Assembly (NCBI GenBank): GCA_003212625.1
Contig: QCPI01000002.1
Span: 50,698 to 114,697 of the forward strand
DNA: 64,000 bases
Reading direction: 5' to 3'
From: Prochlorococcus sp. AG-436-J02
Lineage (GTDB): Bacteria; Cyanobacteriota; Cyanobacteriia; PCC-6307; Cyanobiaceae
The translations under genes and the position numbers were made by a program. Below, piece after piece: positions 47,246 to 55,780 of the stretch (the first letter of the stretch is position 1; every line of letters starts with the position of its first letter). Under the pieces are notes generated by a model, which did not search any database, was not told the origin of the DNA, and saw only the letters and a list, made by a program, of their open reading frames with translations.

Positions 47246-47701
47246 TTAGTTAGATCCTATCCATTTTTGACCATTTAATCTCTGAAGAACTCTGGAAATC
47301 AATAGAGCTAATGTTGTCTTTTTCTCATCAATTAAAAATGACTCAACAATGCTTGGATCGGAATTTGATTCCGCTAATAATATTGTCTTATCCGAGGTTA
47401 TGAAATCCTTACTAAAACAAAGCCAGAATTTCCTATCTGTTGTCAATTCACAAAAAACCATCCAACATTCTCCTCCTACTACAGGTCTTTTGCCATGTAA
47501 TAATTTTATAGCTTTTACTTCTACACCTTTATCATTAATTGATTTTTTTAAACCAGGAATAAAATAATTTTCTATAAACTCCTCAAAAGGTTTGTCTTCA
47601 ATTTTGGGAGGTTTAATAGTTTTTTTAGGTATACTAGATTTTTCTAATGTTGAAATTTCATTCTTAGTATTTAAATCGTTAGAGGATTTCGGATTTTCCA
47701 T
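47246..47701 (-). CDS. DUF2996 protein, 151 aa
   Basis: After an unstructured Lys/Ser/Pro-rich N-terminus (about 45 residues) comes the conserved domain: FEEFIENYFIPGLKKSINDKG, GKRPVVGGECWMVFCEL, FWLCFSKDFI and ALLISRVLQRLNGQKWIGSN. This is the cyanobacterial/plastid DUF2996 family, of unknown function. Full length. Confidence 0.85.
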   Translation of the reverse strand: MENPKSSNDLNTKNEISTLEKSSIPKKTIKPPKIEDKPFEEFIENYFIPGLKKSINDKGVEVKAIKLLHGKRPVVGGECWMVFCELTTDRKFWLCFSKDFITSDKTILLAESNSDPSIVESFLIDEKKTTLALLISRVLQRLNGQKWIGSN

Positions 47702-47767
47702 AATAATACTTTAGCAAATTTTCCTAAACTTGTTAACTGTTTATTCAAAAAAAAATTAATGTGGCTT

Positions 47768-48343
47768 TTACCAATTTGTATATGAATAATCATCCCAATC
47801 ATTATAGCTTGAACTCTTTTTGTCATTATATTCATAGTCTGTTTGTTCATTAAACTCCTTATTATCATACTCATCTGAATAATCTGAAATTTCAAATGAT
47901 TGAGCTTGATTATATTGATATGCTTCATTCCTCTCTCTTTTTCTACCTATTACCCTAAACCTTGCTTTCATAGTTGGAGATGGATCTTTAGCATCTCTTT
48001 CGATCAAAGTTTTTTGATATGGATTTGTATTAGTTAAATCTAACTTTTCCTTAGGTTCTTCTTCTTCTTCTTCATATTCTTCTTCTTGATTATCAATTTT
48101 ATAGTAACTTAAATTACTCTTCTGTGATTGTATTGTCTTTGCTAGATGAGTTGTAATGAAGTAGGAAAGTATAAAGCCAGTCCCAGTTGATATTGATAGA
48201 TATGTCCCTAATGATAACGTAGGTGTATTCCAAATAAGTATTTGTAATTTTGTTTTCTCCTTTTGATTTGTGATATTTAAAAGAGTAATTACTAGAAATA
48301 CTGAAGCAATAGATATAGACCTTATTAGGTTAGTAAATTTCAT
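47768..48343 (-). CDS. Membrane protein with acidic/Tyr-rich tail, 191 aa
   Basis: Two membrane spans in the first 70 residues (IRSISIASVFLVITLLNIT and LSLGTYLSISTGTGFILSYF), followed by a long soluble, acidic region with an EEE-rich patch, a conserved-looking PSPTMKARFRVIGRKRER, and a Tyr/Asp/Asn-rich end. I use the ATG at 48343, which overlaps the stop codon of ubiX (ATGA). Shares the ubiX transcript. Family not named; a two-span LapA-like layout is possible. Confidence 0.65.
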   Translation of the reverse strand: MKFTNLIRSISIASVFLVITLLNITNQKEKTKLQILIWNTPTLSLGTYLSISTGTGFILSYFITTHLAKTIQSQKSNLSYYKIDNQEEEYEEEEEEPKEKLDLTNTNPYQKTLIERDAKDPSPTMKARFRVIGRKRERNEAYQYNQAQSFEISDYSDEYDNKEFNEQTDYEYNDKKSSSYNDWDDYSYTNW

Positions 48344-48948
48344 TTGTTTGGACCAACCCATCTATTAATTTTATCTAAATCCTCACCAAGAGAGTCAAAT
48401 AGTCTGACTACTATAAAATCAATTATATCCTCAATGGTTTTTGGGTTTGTATACCAGGCTGGTATTGGTGGAACAATACACGCACCTGCATTAGCAAGTC
48501 GTTTTAAATTTTCTAAATGAATTAAGTTAAAAGGTGATTCTCTTGGGGAAATAATTAATGGCCTGCTTTCTTTTAAATGAACATCTGCACATCTTTCTAT
48601 TAAATCTAATGAAAAGCCAGATGCTATGCGCCCTAATGTTCCCATTGAGCAAGGGACAATAACCATACCCTTTGTTTGATGGCTTCCGCTTGCAATAGAT
48701 GCTGAATGATCATTCCATCTATAACATTTTAATTTTCCTGAATCAACATTTAGTTTATTACGCCAGAAAGCAGCTTGAGCAACTGGTTCTACTGGAATAT
48801 TAATATTACGCTCGCTTTTCGCGACATTGTATGCACCTTTGCTAAGAACTAAATCCACTGTTTTGTCATTTTCAAGCAATAATTGTATAGATCTCTCTCC
48901 CAATTGCATCGCAGATGCACCTGTAATAGCAATAACAATGCTCTTCAT
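48340..48948 (-). CDS. ubiX: Flavin prenyltransferase, 202 aa
   Basis: Makes prenylated FMN, the cofactor of UbiD-type decarboxylases. The N-terminal ITGASAMQLG, the PCSMGTLGRIASGFSLDLI nucleotide region, the ESRPLIISPRESPF segment and PPIPAWYTNPKTIEDIIDF near the end are all classical UbiX/Pad1 motifs. Full length. The gene lies 4 bases after the end of the RNase-II/R-like frame and overlaps the downstream membrane gene by 4, so the three form one operon. Confidence 0.95.
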   Translation of the reverse strand: MKSIVIAITGASAMQLGERSIQLLLENDKTVDLVLSKGAYNVAKSERNINIPVEPVAQAAFWRNKLNVDSGKLKCYRWNDHSASIASGSHQTKGMVIVPCSMGTLGRIASGFSLDLIERCADVHLKESRPLIISPRESPFNLIHLENLKRLANAGACIVPPIPAWYTNPKTIEDIIDFIVVRLFDSLGEDLDKINRWVGPNK

Positions 48949-48952
48949 TTTT

Positions 48953-51256
48953 TTATGTATCTGATGTGATTTCGGGATTGATTTTTATATTGTCTATTAG
49001 ATCAGTCTCTTCATTCCTTACAAGTTCTAAGTCAATTTGATTTTTTAAAATGTCAACTTTCTGTATTTTTACATTAACTTTTTGTGCAAGTTGGTAAGTT
49101 TTCTTATTTTTCCGTCCTATTAAAAGGTTTTGTCTAGATCTATATTCATACCAATCATCTCCTAGAGTACTTACATGAACTAAACCTTCTGCTGTTAAAT
49201 TATCAATCTCTGCAAAGAATCCATAACTTTGAACACCTGTGATGATAGCAGTTAATTCTTTGCCAACTATTTTCTGAGCTTCTCTTCCTTGTGCTATTGA
49301 AATAATATTATTCCTAAGTGACTTTGATTGTTTTCTTATTTCGTTAAGATGTTGAATTAATTTTATATTTATATTTTTTTCAATTGTATCTTTTATCTTA
49401 TTAGAAAAAACCTCCCAATTTACTTGATTCCAAGAATCTTTTTTACCTAATGAAATAGATTCCTTTGTTCGATTAGAGCTTTTATTTTTACCATCATTTA
49501 AAAGTGAACAAATAATAAATTGATTAACTATATTCCAATAATTTAAGGATGGACTACACCAAGGAGACTCTATATACTTATTAGATAAATTATTTATAAA
49601 ATCATCCTCAGTTATTTCATCATTAGTTTTGAAAAGTTTTAGGTGGATTCCTGGAATTACATGTTTTAATAATTTATGTAATATTCTCTTTTCACTACTC
49701 GTACTAATTGAAGATATTAATTGGTTTGTTGTTAGTGATCCTTCACTATTTAGTATTATATTATTATCTAATGCTAAGGCTGATTTTGTGATTTCGTTTA
49801 TAGATGATTGATCAATTTCCTCGTGTTCTTTATATATAAATGGTAATTTATATCCTATTAAATGCTTGGCTAGGATATTATTTGATAATCTAATGAATAC
49901 ATCTAATATTGATTGAGGATCATCATAATCAAATGTTTTAGCCCAACCGTGAAAATCTCTACTTGGAAATGCTTTTTGTAATTCACTTAATCTTTCTAAA
50001 TCAGGTATGTGTTGATCTAATTTTATAATACTATTTGACTTTGAATAATTAGTTTTGATAAGTGAATAATTGTGTAAATGTGCTCTAAGTTATTTTTTAA
50101 TGGGTTTAAGAGCTATCGGAATTGATTTTGATGTAACTTTTCTTTTGTTTATTGCTATAAGGTGGTTTGTTTTAATTATTTGTACTGGTTTAATTATACT
50201 TAAAGAAAACTTCCAATCTATAACAGTACCTTTGCTATTTATATCTATCATTAGTGATATAGATTCACATGTTTGATCAAGTTTGAATTGAGATGCTGAA
50301 TTGAGAGAGTCATTTAAGAAAGCAAGCCATTTATTACCTAAACATGCAATTTCGCCTTTTTCCTTGAGAAAATTGTCTAATTTACCACCCATATTAATTC
50401 TCTCAGCAACAGCTGGAGAATGGATCCAAAATCTATAACCTCCCTCATGTGGCTCAGCAAAAATTGCTGGTAGAGATGGAGAGTCTGAGCAATCCCAACT
50501 TTGGAATAATAATGTTGGTTGTGTTGTTAAATCTTCTCTACCTTTTAAAGATATTTTTTTAGGTGAAGCTTTGGGAACTTCATCATTCTTAGAAATATTG
50601 TTCTTAGAAAGTAATATTTCTAGATCTCCTTCTAAACCGGAATTTAAAGATAATTCTCTGATTATTTTACCTTTTGCTTTGTATTGAGCAATTGGGTATC
50701 TACTTATTTCTATTTCATAAATTATATCTTTGCTTATTTTATTATCTATTAATACTTTTTCACTTTCGAGTTCAATTACAGATATTATTCTATCATCTAA
50801 GGGATAGGCATTTAGTTTACCGTTTGATTTATTTGATTCTATTTTTGCAAGTAAAATATCATTATATCTTTTTAGAACACATTGAATAGAACCCTCAGGA
50901 GCTCTTCGTTTCTGTGCTTGCTTAGTAATTAATGCAATCACTGAATCGCCATGCCATGCATTATTTAAATTTGACTCTCTTATATAGATGTCTTCCCCTT
51001 GATCTTCTCTAACTACAAAGCAATATCCTTTGCTGCTACATCGTACTCTCCCTTTTATAAAGTCAATCTCACTATTAATAGTTAGTCTTTCATCGTTGTT
51101 ATTTTGGATTATTCCTAGTTTTGCTAGAGCCTTGATTGCTATTCCCAATTTATCTCTATCAAGTTTTTTACTAAGTTTCAATGACTTTTCAAGTTGTGCT
51201 AGTTCTAACCCATCTTCTTTTTCGAGATTGTCTAGAATCTTTGAAACTGTAGTCAT
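48953..51256 (-). pseudogene. RNase-II/R-like (RNB family) gene with an in-frame TAA, 767 codons
   Basis: Residues 1-388 (51256 to 50093) include an N-terminal winged helix, a cold-shock-like stretch (KGRVRCSSKGYCFVVREDQG) and an RNB-like domain. The frame then meets TAA at 50092-50090, but reads on, open and in the same frame, for 378 codons to 48953. This second part has the rest of the RNB domain (LPFIYKEHEE) and a well-conserved S1 domain (ITGVQSYGFFAEIDNLTAEG, HVSTLGDDWYEYRSRQ). There is no start codon early in the second part. The normal catalytic DxxDxDDA motif reads DCSDSPSLPAIFAE, and the usual TSPIRRY reads SPWCSPSLNY. The gene is either a young pseudogene, two proteins, read-through, or an artefact; ubiX follows after 4 bases. 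Confidence 0.8.
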
Positions 51257-51340
51257 AATGCTTTGTGAAGTAATTAAATTTCTTCGTGTGTAAGGTTTTA
51301 AAGATGCAAGGCTTTAAAGTTAAAAAAAACTATTTGATTG

Positions 51341-51634
51341 CTAGTTATCATTAGTAGTTTCTTTTTTGGTTTGTGCCAGTAGCTTGATTCCTATTATTAA
51401 GAATACTATTCCAGAAAGAAGCTTGAGCATAAAGTCTGGAATGAGATTAGCGATAGATCCACCTGCTAACGCACCCAAAATAGTAGCGAGGATAAGAGCT
51501 ATTGACGAGCCAATAAATACGGCTAAAGGTTTATTAGTACTACTACTTAAGGTAATTGTGGTTAATTGCGTTTTGTCACCCATTTCAGCAAGAAATACAG
51601 TAACAAATGTTGTAAAAATCAGCGTAAGTAGCAT
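51341..51634 (-). CDS. UPF0016/GDT1-family half-transporter, 97 aa
   Basis: Carries one copy of the family motif E-x-GDKT in VFLAEMGDKTQLTTITLSSS and three hydrophobic helices. GDT1/UPF0016 proteins export Mn2+ (Mnx type) or Ca2+; full-size members have two such repeats. Here each repeat is its own gene: this copy starts 4 bases after the stop codon of the 134-aa partner, implying a heterodimer made from a coupled pair. Confidence 0.9.
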   Translation of the reverse strand: MLLTLIFTTFVTVFLAEMGDKTQLTTITLSSSTNKPLAVFIGSSIALILATILGALAGGSIANLIPDFMLKLLSGIVFLIIGIKLLAQTKKETTNDN

Positions 51635-51638
51635 TAAT

Positions 51639-52043
51639 TTAAATCAAATCTCGAATCGGAATAAAGCCTACAAAACCTTGTGACACTAGGTATATTCCTA
51701 AACTTAACATAATTATTCCTGAGATAACGGTAAACTTTTCTCTTGGTAAGTTATTCGCTATCCACTGACCGATCAGAACACCGAGAAGGCTTGTAGTAAT
51801 AAGTGCTAATGCAGCCCCTGTAAAAATAATTAGTGGCCTACCAGATTGAGCTGATAGCATCAATGTTGCAAGCTGAGTCTTATCACCTAACTCGGCAAGA
51901 AAAATTGTACTAAATGAAGTAATTAATATACTGATAAAGCTAGCTGAGTCCTTGGTTGTGACAACTTTTATTTTAGGATTTGAATTAGGTTCACCCATTA
52001 CTTCACATTGAGAGATTTTATCTTTAGTATTATGCTTAAACAT
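51639..52043 (-). CDS. UPF0016/GDT1-family half-transporter, 134 aa
   Basis: The first gene of the pair. After a polar N-terminus of about 35 residues come three spans with the motif FLAELGDKTQLATLML, the counterpart of EMGDKTQ in its partner. The tail FVGFIPIRDLI is cytoplasmic or lumenal. Likely a cation (Mn2+ or Ca2+) exporter subunit in the plasma or thylakoid membrane. The start could be at the second ATG (residue 16). Confidence 0.9.
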   Translation of the reverse strand: MFKHNTKDKISQCEVMGEPNSNPKIKVVTTKDSASFISILITSFSTIFLAELGDKTQLATLMLSAQSGRPLIIFTGAALALITTSLLGVLIGQWIANNLPREKFTVISGIIMLSLGIYLVSQGFVGFIPIRDLI

Positions 52044-52304
52044 TTTTATATCATATATATAAAACCTCTAAATAATCAAGTTACGAATGAATTCCCTATA
52101 TTTATTAGAATATTTCTTACTGAAACTTGGTTGTTGAACTAAACAAAAAGAAAAATTCAAGCCTTAAATGATTTTCTGAGACATGTTTATTAATATCTCT
52201 GTCAACAAAAGGGAGTTTAAGCTAGGAGTAATGATCAAAATTTTTTAATTATTGTGAACTAATGTCAGTTTGTTTAGTATAATTAAATCAGTTTTTTGAA
52301 CAAC

Positions 52305-52388
52305 ATGGGAAACCTATTGCCACTTGTAGCAGTCTTTCTTGCAGGACCAGCCATTATTGCATTAATCTTTTATAGAAGAGGAGTTTAA
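52305..52388 (+). CDS. psb30: Photosystem II protein Psb30 (Ycf12), 27 aa
   Basis: A single-helix subunit at the edge of photosystem II. The short product starts MGNLLPLVAVFLAGPAII and ends FYRRGV, matching the L-x-x-AGPA-x-I...RRG signature of Psb30. It is a few residues shorter than the 33-aa Synechocystis form at its N-terminus. It is convergent with recJ with only 3 bases between stops. Confidence 0.75.
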   Translation: MGNLLPLVAVFLAGPAIIALIFYRRGV

Positions 52389-52391
52389 GAA

Positions 52392-54281
52392 TTACGCTGT
52401 CTCACCAAGGGCAATCTCAGCAAAAGCAAGGATCTTTTCAGAAAAAAACTCTTGGTTTATATTAGCTTTTTTAGATGATATTGGTAAATTTGAAATTAGA
52501 CTCTCTCCTTTTGAGTTAGTGATTTGAATTTTCATATCATCTGTTAATTGACATTTATAATTTCTTTTATGCAACTGTAAGTCTATGATCTTACTATAAT
52601 TTTTAATATCAATTATATTTAACTGTAATCTCCTTGTTTTTTTCCATGTATTTATTTCAATTTTAAAAGCAATATCAACTAAGTCATTTATTTTAAATGT
52701 AGTTGCACAATTCCATTTGATTGCATCTTGATAAGCGGTACCATCATATAATTTCAATTTTAGATGATTTCCTTTTAGAATATATATATCAACTATTCTA
52801 CATTTTCTAGTCCAGAATATAGGAGCCTTATTCATCATTCCAAAAGGTCCTATTAACACTAATTCATTATAAAAGTCATAATCAATATCCTTAAAACTTA
52901 AGTAAGCATCTGGTCTAATTGATTTATTCAGATTACAATTTCTCAATTCTCGAATAGCTATAGTATTTAGTGTTTCTTTAAGTATAGGGATATTCTGTTC
53001 TTTGATAGTAAAACCTGCAGCAGCCGAATGGCCTCCATGAGCCTCAAGTATTTCGGAGCATTCATTTAATGCCAAATTTACATTTATATGGCTGTTTGAT
53101 CTTATTGATCCTCTGAATATTTTATTTTCTGATTCGCAGAGTATTGCTGTAGGTAAGTTGAAATCATCAGCAATTCTTGCGGCTACAATACCGATTATTC
53201 CAGGATGCCATTCTCTATTAGATATAACCAGAAATTTTTTATTTTTTGTATATTCAGTTTTTGCTAATATTATTGCTTGTTTCACAGATAATTCCGTAAT
53301 TCTTTTTCTCTCTTTATTAAGATCAAAACACTCTTTAATTAGTTTTTTTAAAGTAGTTTCGGATGAATTTGTTAGAAGATCTATTATTAATTTTGGATTA
53401 CCAATTCTACCTACTGCATTAATCAATGGGGCTATCTTGTAACCGATATCATCTGCAGAAATAGTAGAATTATTTATTGAGAGCTTTTTGATTATTAACC
53501 TAATCCCTATGTTTTTAGTGGTATTTATTTTTGGTAAACACTCCTTAAGCCATTTTCTATTAGCTCCTATGATAGGTGCCATATCTGCCACTGTACCAAT
53601 ACAAAAAAATACATTTGCAGTTGTGTTTTCAATATTATAATTTAATTTATTACATATATTGTTTGCTAGCATATATGCAATACCAACGCCAGCTAAATAT
53701 TTATAGGGAGAATCCTTAGGCGTTTTTTCTGGGTGAATTAATGCAAATATACTTAAATTGGATTTTTGAATCTTGTGATGATCAGTTATTATCAAATCGA
53801 TGCCAAGTGCGTTTGCCTTTTTAATTGCATTAAATGCAGAGATACCATTGTCTACAGTTATAATTAACTTTATTTCATTTATATTTATTTCATCTACCAT
53901 TTTAATATTTAATCCATAACCATCATCTTTTCTTGATGGAATAAATGGTATAGCATTTCCACCTAACTTAGATAATAATTCAACTAAAAGTACAGTACTC
54001 GTTATTCCATCTGCATCATAATCACCACATATTGCTATTTTTTCATTTCTATCACATGCATCAATTATTCTTTGAGTTGCTTTTTTCAATTCTTTGAAAT
54101 GAGTTTCTGGGTTTGGGAGCTCTGAAGGTGTTAAGAATTCAGCCAACTCATTTTCTAAATTTATTCCTCTTCTGCATAAAACTTTCTGTAAAGTAAGATT
54201 TACCAAGCATTTATCCAGTTGAACCATATTTATTGGTTTAGGTAATATCCATCTTTGGATTTGACTATTATCTGTTGCCAA
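52392..54281 (-). CDS. recJ: Single-stranded-DNA exonuclease RecJ, 629 aa
   Basis: A 5'-3' exonuclease of recombination and mismatch repair. DHH-family motifs: CGDYDADGITS (motif I), ITVDNGISA (II), TDHHK (III, DHH), ALIHPEKT, LAGVGIAYMLA and, in the DHHA1 domain, EAHGGHSAAAGFTI. The C-terminal OB-like domain is present. Length typical for RecJ. It is monocistronic and divergent from the HAD gene. Confidence 0.96.
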   Translation of the reverse strand: MATDNSQIQRWILPKPINMVQLDKCLVNLTLQKVLCRRGINLENELAEFLTPSELPNPETHFKELKKATQRIIDACDRNEKIAICGDYDADGITSTVLLVELLSKLGGNAIPFIPSRKDDGYGLNIKMVDEININEIKLIITVDNGISAFNAIKKANALGIDLIITDHHKIQKSNLSIFALIHPEKTPKDSPYKYLAGVGIAYMLANNICNKLNYNIENTTANVFFCIGTVADMAPIIGANRKWLKECLPKINTTKNIGIRLIIKKLSINNSTISADDIGYKIAPLINAVGRIGNPKLIIDLLTNSSETTLKKLIKECFDLNKERKRITELSVKQAIILAKTEYTKNKKFLVISNREWHPGIIGIVAARIADDFNLPTAILCESENKIFRGSIRSNSHINVNLALNECSEILEAHGGHSAAAGFTIKEQNIPILKETLNTIAIRELRNCNLNKSIRPDAYLSFKDIDYDFYNELVLIGPFGMMNKAPIFWTRKCRIVDIYILKGNHLKLKLYDGTAYQDAIKWNCATTFKINDLVDIAFKIEINTWKKTRRLQLNIIDIKNYSKIIDLQLHKRNYKCQLTDDMKIQITNSKGESLISNLPISSKKANINQEFFSEKILAFAEIALGETA

Positions 54282-54327
54282 AAGCTTACCCTACATTGAT
54301 TCATAATTTATTGGAATTATATTAGAA

Positions 54328-55089
54328 ATGCTATTGAACCACATGAATAATTTATCAGCTGTTTTTTGGGATGTTGATGGAACCATCGCTGACACAGAGC
54401 TATCTGGTCATAGGGTTGCTTTTAATTTGGCTTTTAAAGATTTTGAATTGGATTGGTACTGGAATGAGAATAAATATTTAGAACTTTTAAAAATATCCGG
54501 CGGCTTAAAGCGAATTATCCATTATCGAGACTTAATTCAGAGTGAACTCAATAATGATGACTGTTCACGAATCCAATCAAGAAAACGTTTTCACTATAGG
54601 GAATTGATTAATTCCGGAAAAATAAAAGTTAGACATGGTGTTCTAAGACTTGTAAGGGAACTTGCAGATTTTAATATTGTGCAAATAATTGTTACTACTA
54701 GTGGAAGAGATTCTTTAGATCCACTTTTAAATAATTCATTGAAATCTTATTTAAAATTTTTTTCTCATATAATTACATATGAAGATGTACACAACCATAA
54801 ACCCTTCCCAGATGCATATGATCTGGCCGTAAAATTATCTAAGCAATCTAAAGAGAATTGTATTGCTATAGAAGATTCAAGAGTTGGTGTTGAAGCTGCT
54901 ATTAGAGCTGGAATTAATTGTCTCTTGACCTTACCCCCGTGGTCATCTAATTCTCATAACTTAATTAATGATGCTAATGCATGTGTTGATAGCCTTGGAC
55001 ATAATAATAGTTATTCAAAATTGATTTATGGTAAGCCCTTAATTAATAATATGGTTGATGTTTCCTATCTTAAAAGCATCCTTATCTGA
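54328..55089 (+). CDS. CbbY/PGMB-like HAD-family phosphatase, 253 aa
   Basis: HAD motif I is FWDVDGTIADTE; the Ser/Thr motif II is IIVTTSGRDSL; motif III and IV lie in HKPFPDAYDLA and IAIEDSRVGVEAAIRAG. The cap domain between residues about 22 and 100 is helical. This is the CbbY group, in which relatives dephosphorylate xylulose-1,5-bisphosphate, a Rubisco inhibitor, or act on other sugar phosphates. The ATG six codons into the frame is an equally likely start. Confidence 0.9.
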   Translation: MLLNHMNNLSAVFWDVDGTIADTELSGHRVAFNLAFKDFELDWYWNENKYLELLKISGGLKRIIHYRDLIQSELNNDDCSRIQSRKRFHYRELINSGKIKVRHGVLRLVRELADFNIVQIIVTTSGRDSLDPLLNNSLKSYLKFFSHIITYEDVHNHKPFPDAYDLAVKLSKQSKENCIAIEDSRVGVEAAIRAGINCLLTLPPWSSNSHNLINDANACVDSLGHNNSYSKLIYGKPLINNMVDVSYLKSILI

Positions 55090-55093
55090 TTAA

Positions 55094-55423
55094 ATGCAGA
55101 AAACTAAATTTAGAAAATCTTTAGACTCATTATTATTTTTTGTCAAACCACTAGTTTCTGATTCATGGAGTAAGCGAAGTGTTTTATTTATTTCATTACT
55201 ATCAGGTTTTTATTTTACCAATAGCTTAATTTCTTTTTTACTGGATAAACCTATTAATACAGTCTTTTTATCTATCTCTTTTTTACTTTTAATAGAGATA
55301 TCAATACGATCATTATTGTTTACTGACTTTTCAAAATTTTCTTTAATTATAGTGATTATTAATAACTTCAGGATAGGATCGACTTATGCACTAATACTTG
55401 AAGCCTTTAAGCTTGGTTCTTAA
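55094..55423 (+). CDS. Ycf20-like / DUF565 membrane protein, 109 aa
   Basis: Hydrophobic spans at about residues 29-48, 56-76 and 80-92, and the conserved end NNFRIGSTYALILEAFKLGS, which is the DUF565/Ycf20 hallmark (N-x-F-KIG-x-x-YG-x-x-L-x-AFKLGS). Known in cyanobacteria and plastids; the plastid relative has been tied to non-photochemical quenching. Starts 4 bases after the HAD gene, in the same transcript. Convergent with rpmF (6-base gap). Confidence 0.85.
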   Translation: MQKTKFRKSLDSLLFFVKPLVSDSWSKRSVLFISLLSGFYFTNSLISFLLDKPINTVFLSISFLLLIEISIRSLLFTDFSKFSLIIVIINNFRIGSTYALILEAFKLGS

Positions 55424-55429
55424 TAAAGT

Positions 55430-55609
55430 CTAATCAGATTCTTCTTCTGAAGTGTCATTCATTGGATATACAAAACCTTGAGCTCTTCCAGTTAAGACTG
55501 ATTTACCTATGGATAAGGCTTTTTCTGCTGCAACAGCTGCTTTACCTTTCCATATCGCATGCCTTTGATTTCTTTTTCCTTTAGAGGTCTTTTTCTTTGG
55601 TACCGCCAT
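55430..55609 (-). CDS. rpmF: 50S ribosomal protein L32, 59 aa
   Basis: The N-terminus [20 protein letters not shown] is the L32 signature. The following [19 protein letters not shown] is typical for the cyanobacterial/plastid version, which lacks the zinc-binding cysteine pairs. The acidic tail NDTSEEESD is a lineage extension. Too short for ordinary ORF cut-offs but unambiguous. Confidence 0.95.
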   Translation of the reverse strand: MAVPKKKTSKGKRNQRHAIWKGKAAVAAEKALSIGKSVLTGRAQGFVYPMNDTSEEESD

Positions 55610-55780
55610 TTTTTCTCAACATTTGCTGAATAGACATTTTATAACGTCATGTACCATTTTAACAAAAACTTTGACCAAGATCTTTTTTCTTGTCTTTTTT
55701 CCTAAATAAACTCAAGTTAGTAATCATTTTGACTATAGTTTATTTATATATTCTATTGAATTTATTGAATCTATTGTCTA

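Noticed and set aside
47671-47928. 85-aa frame on the minus strand
   Set aside because: Overlaps the real membrane gene (47768-48343) in a different frame and is Met/Ile/Lys-rich; a shadow.
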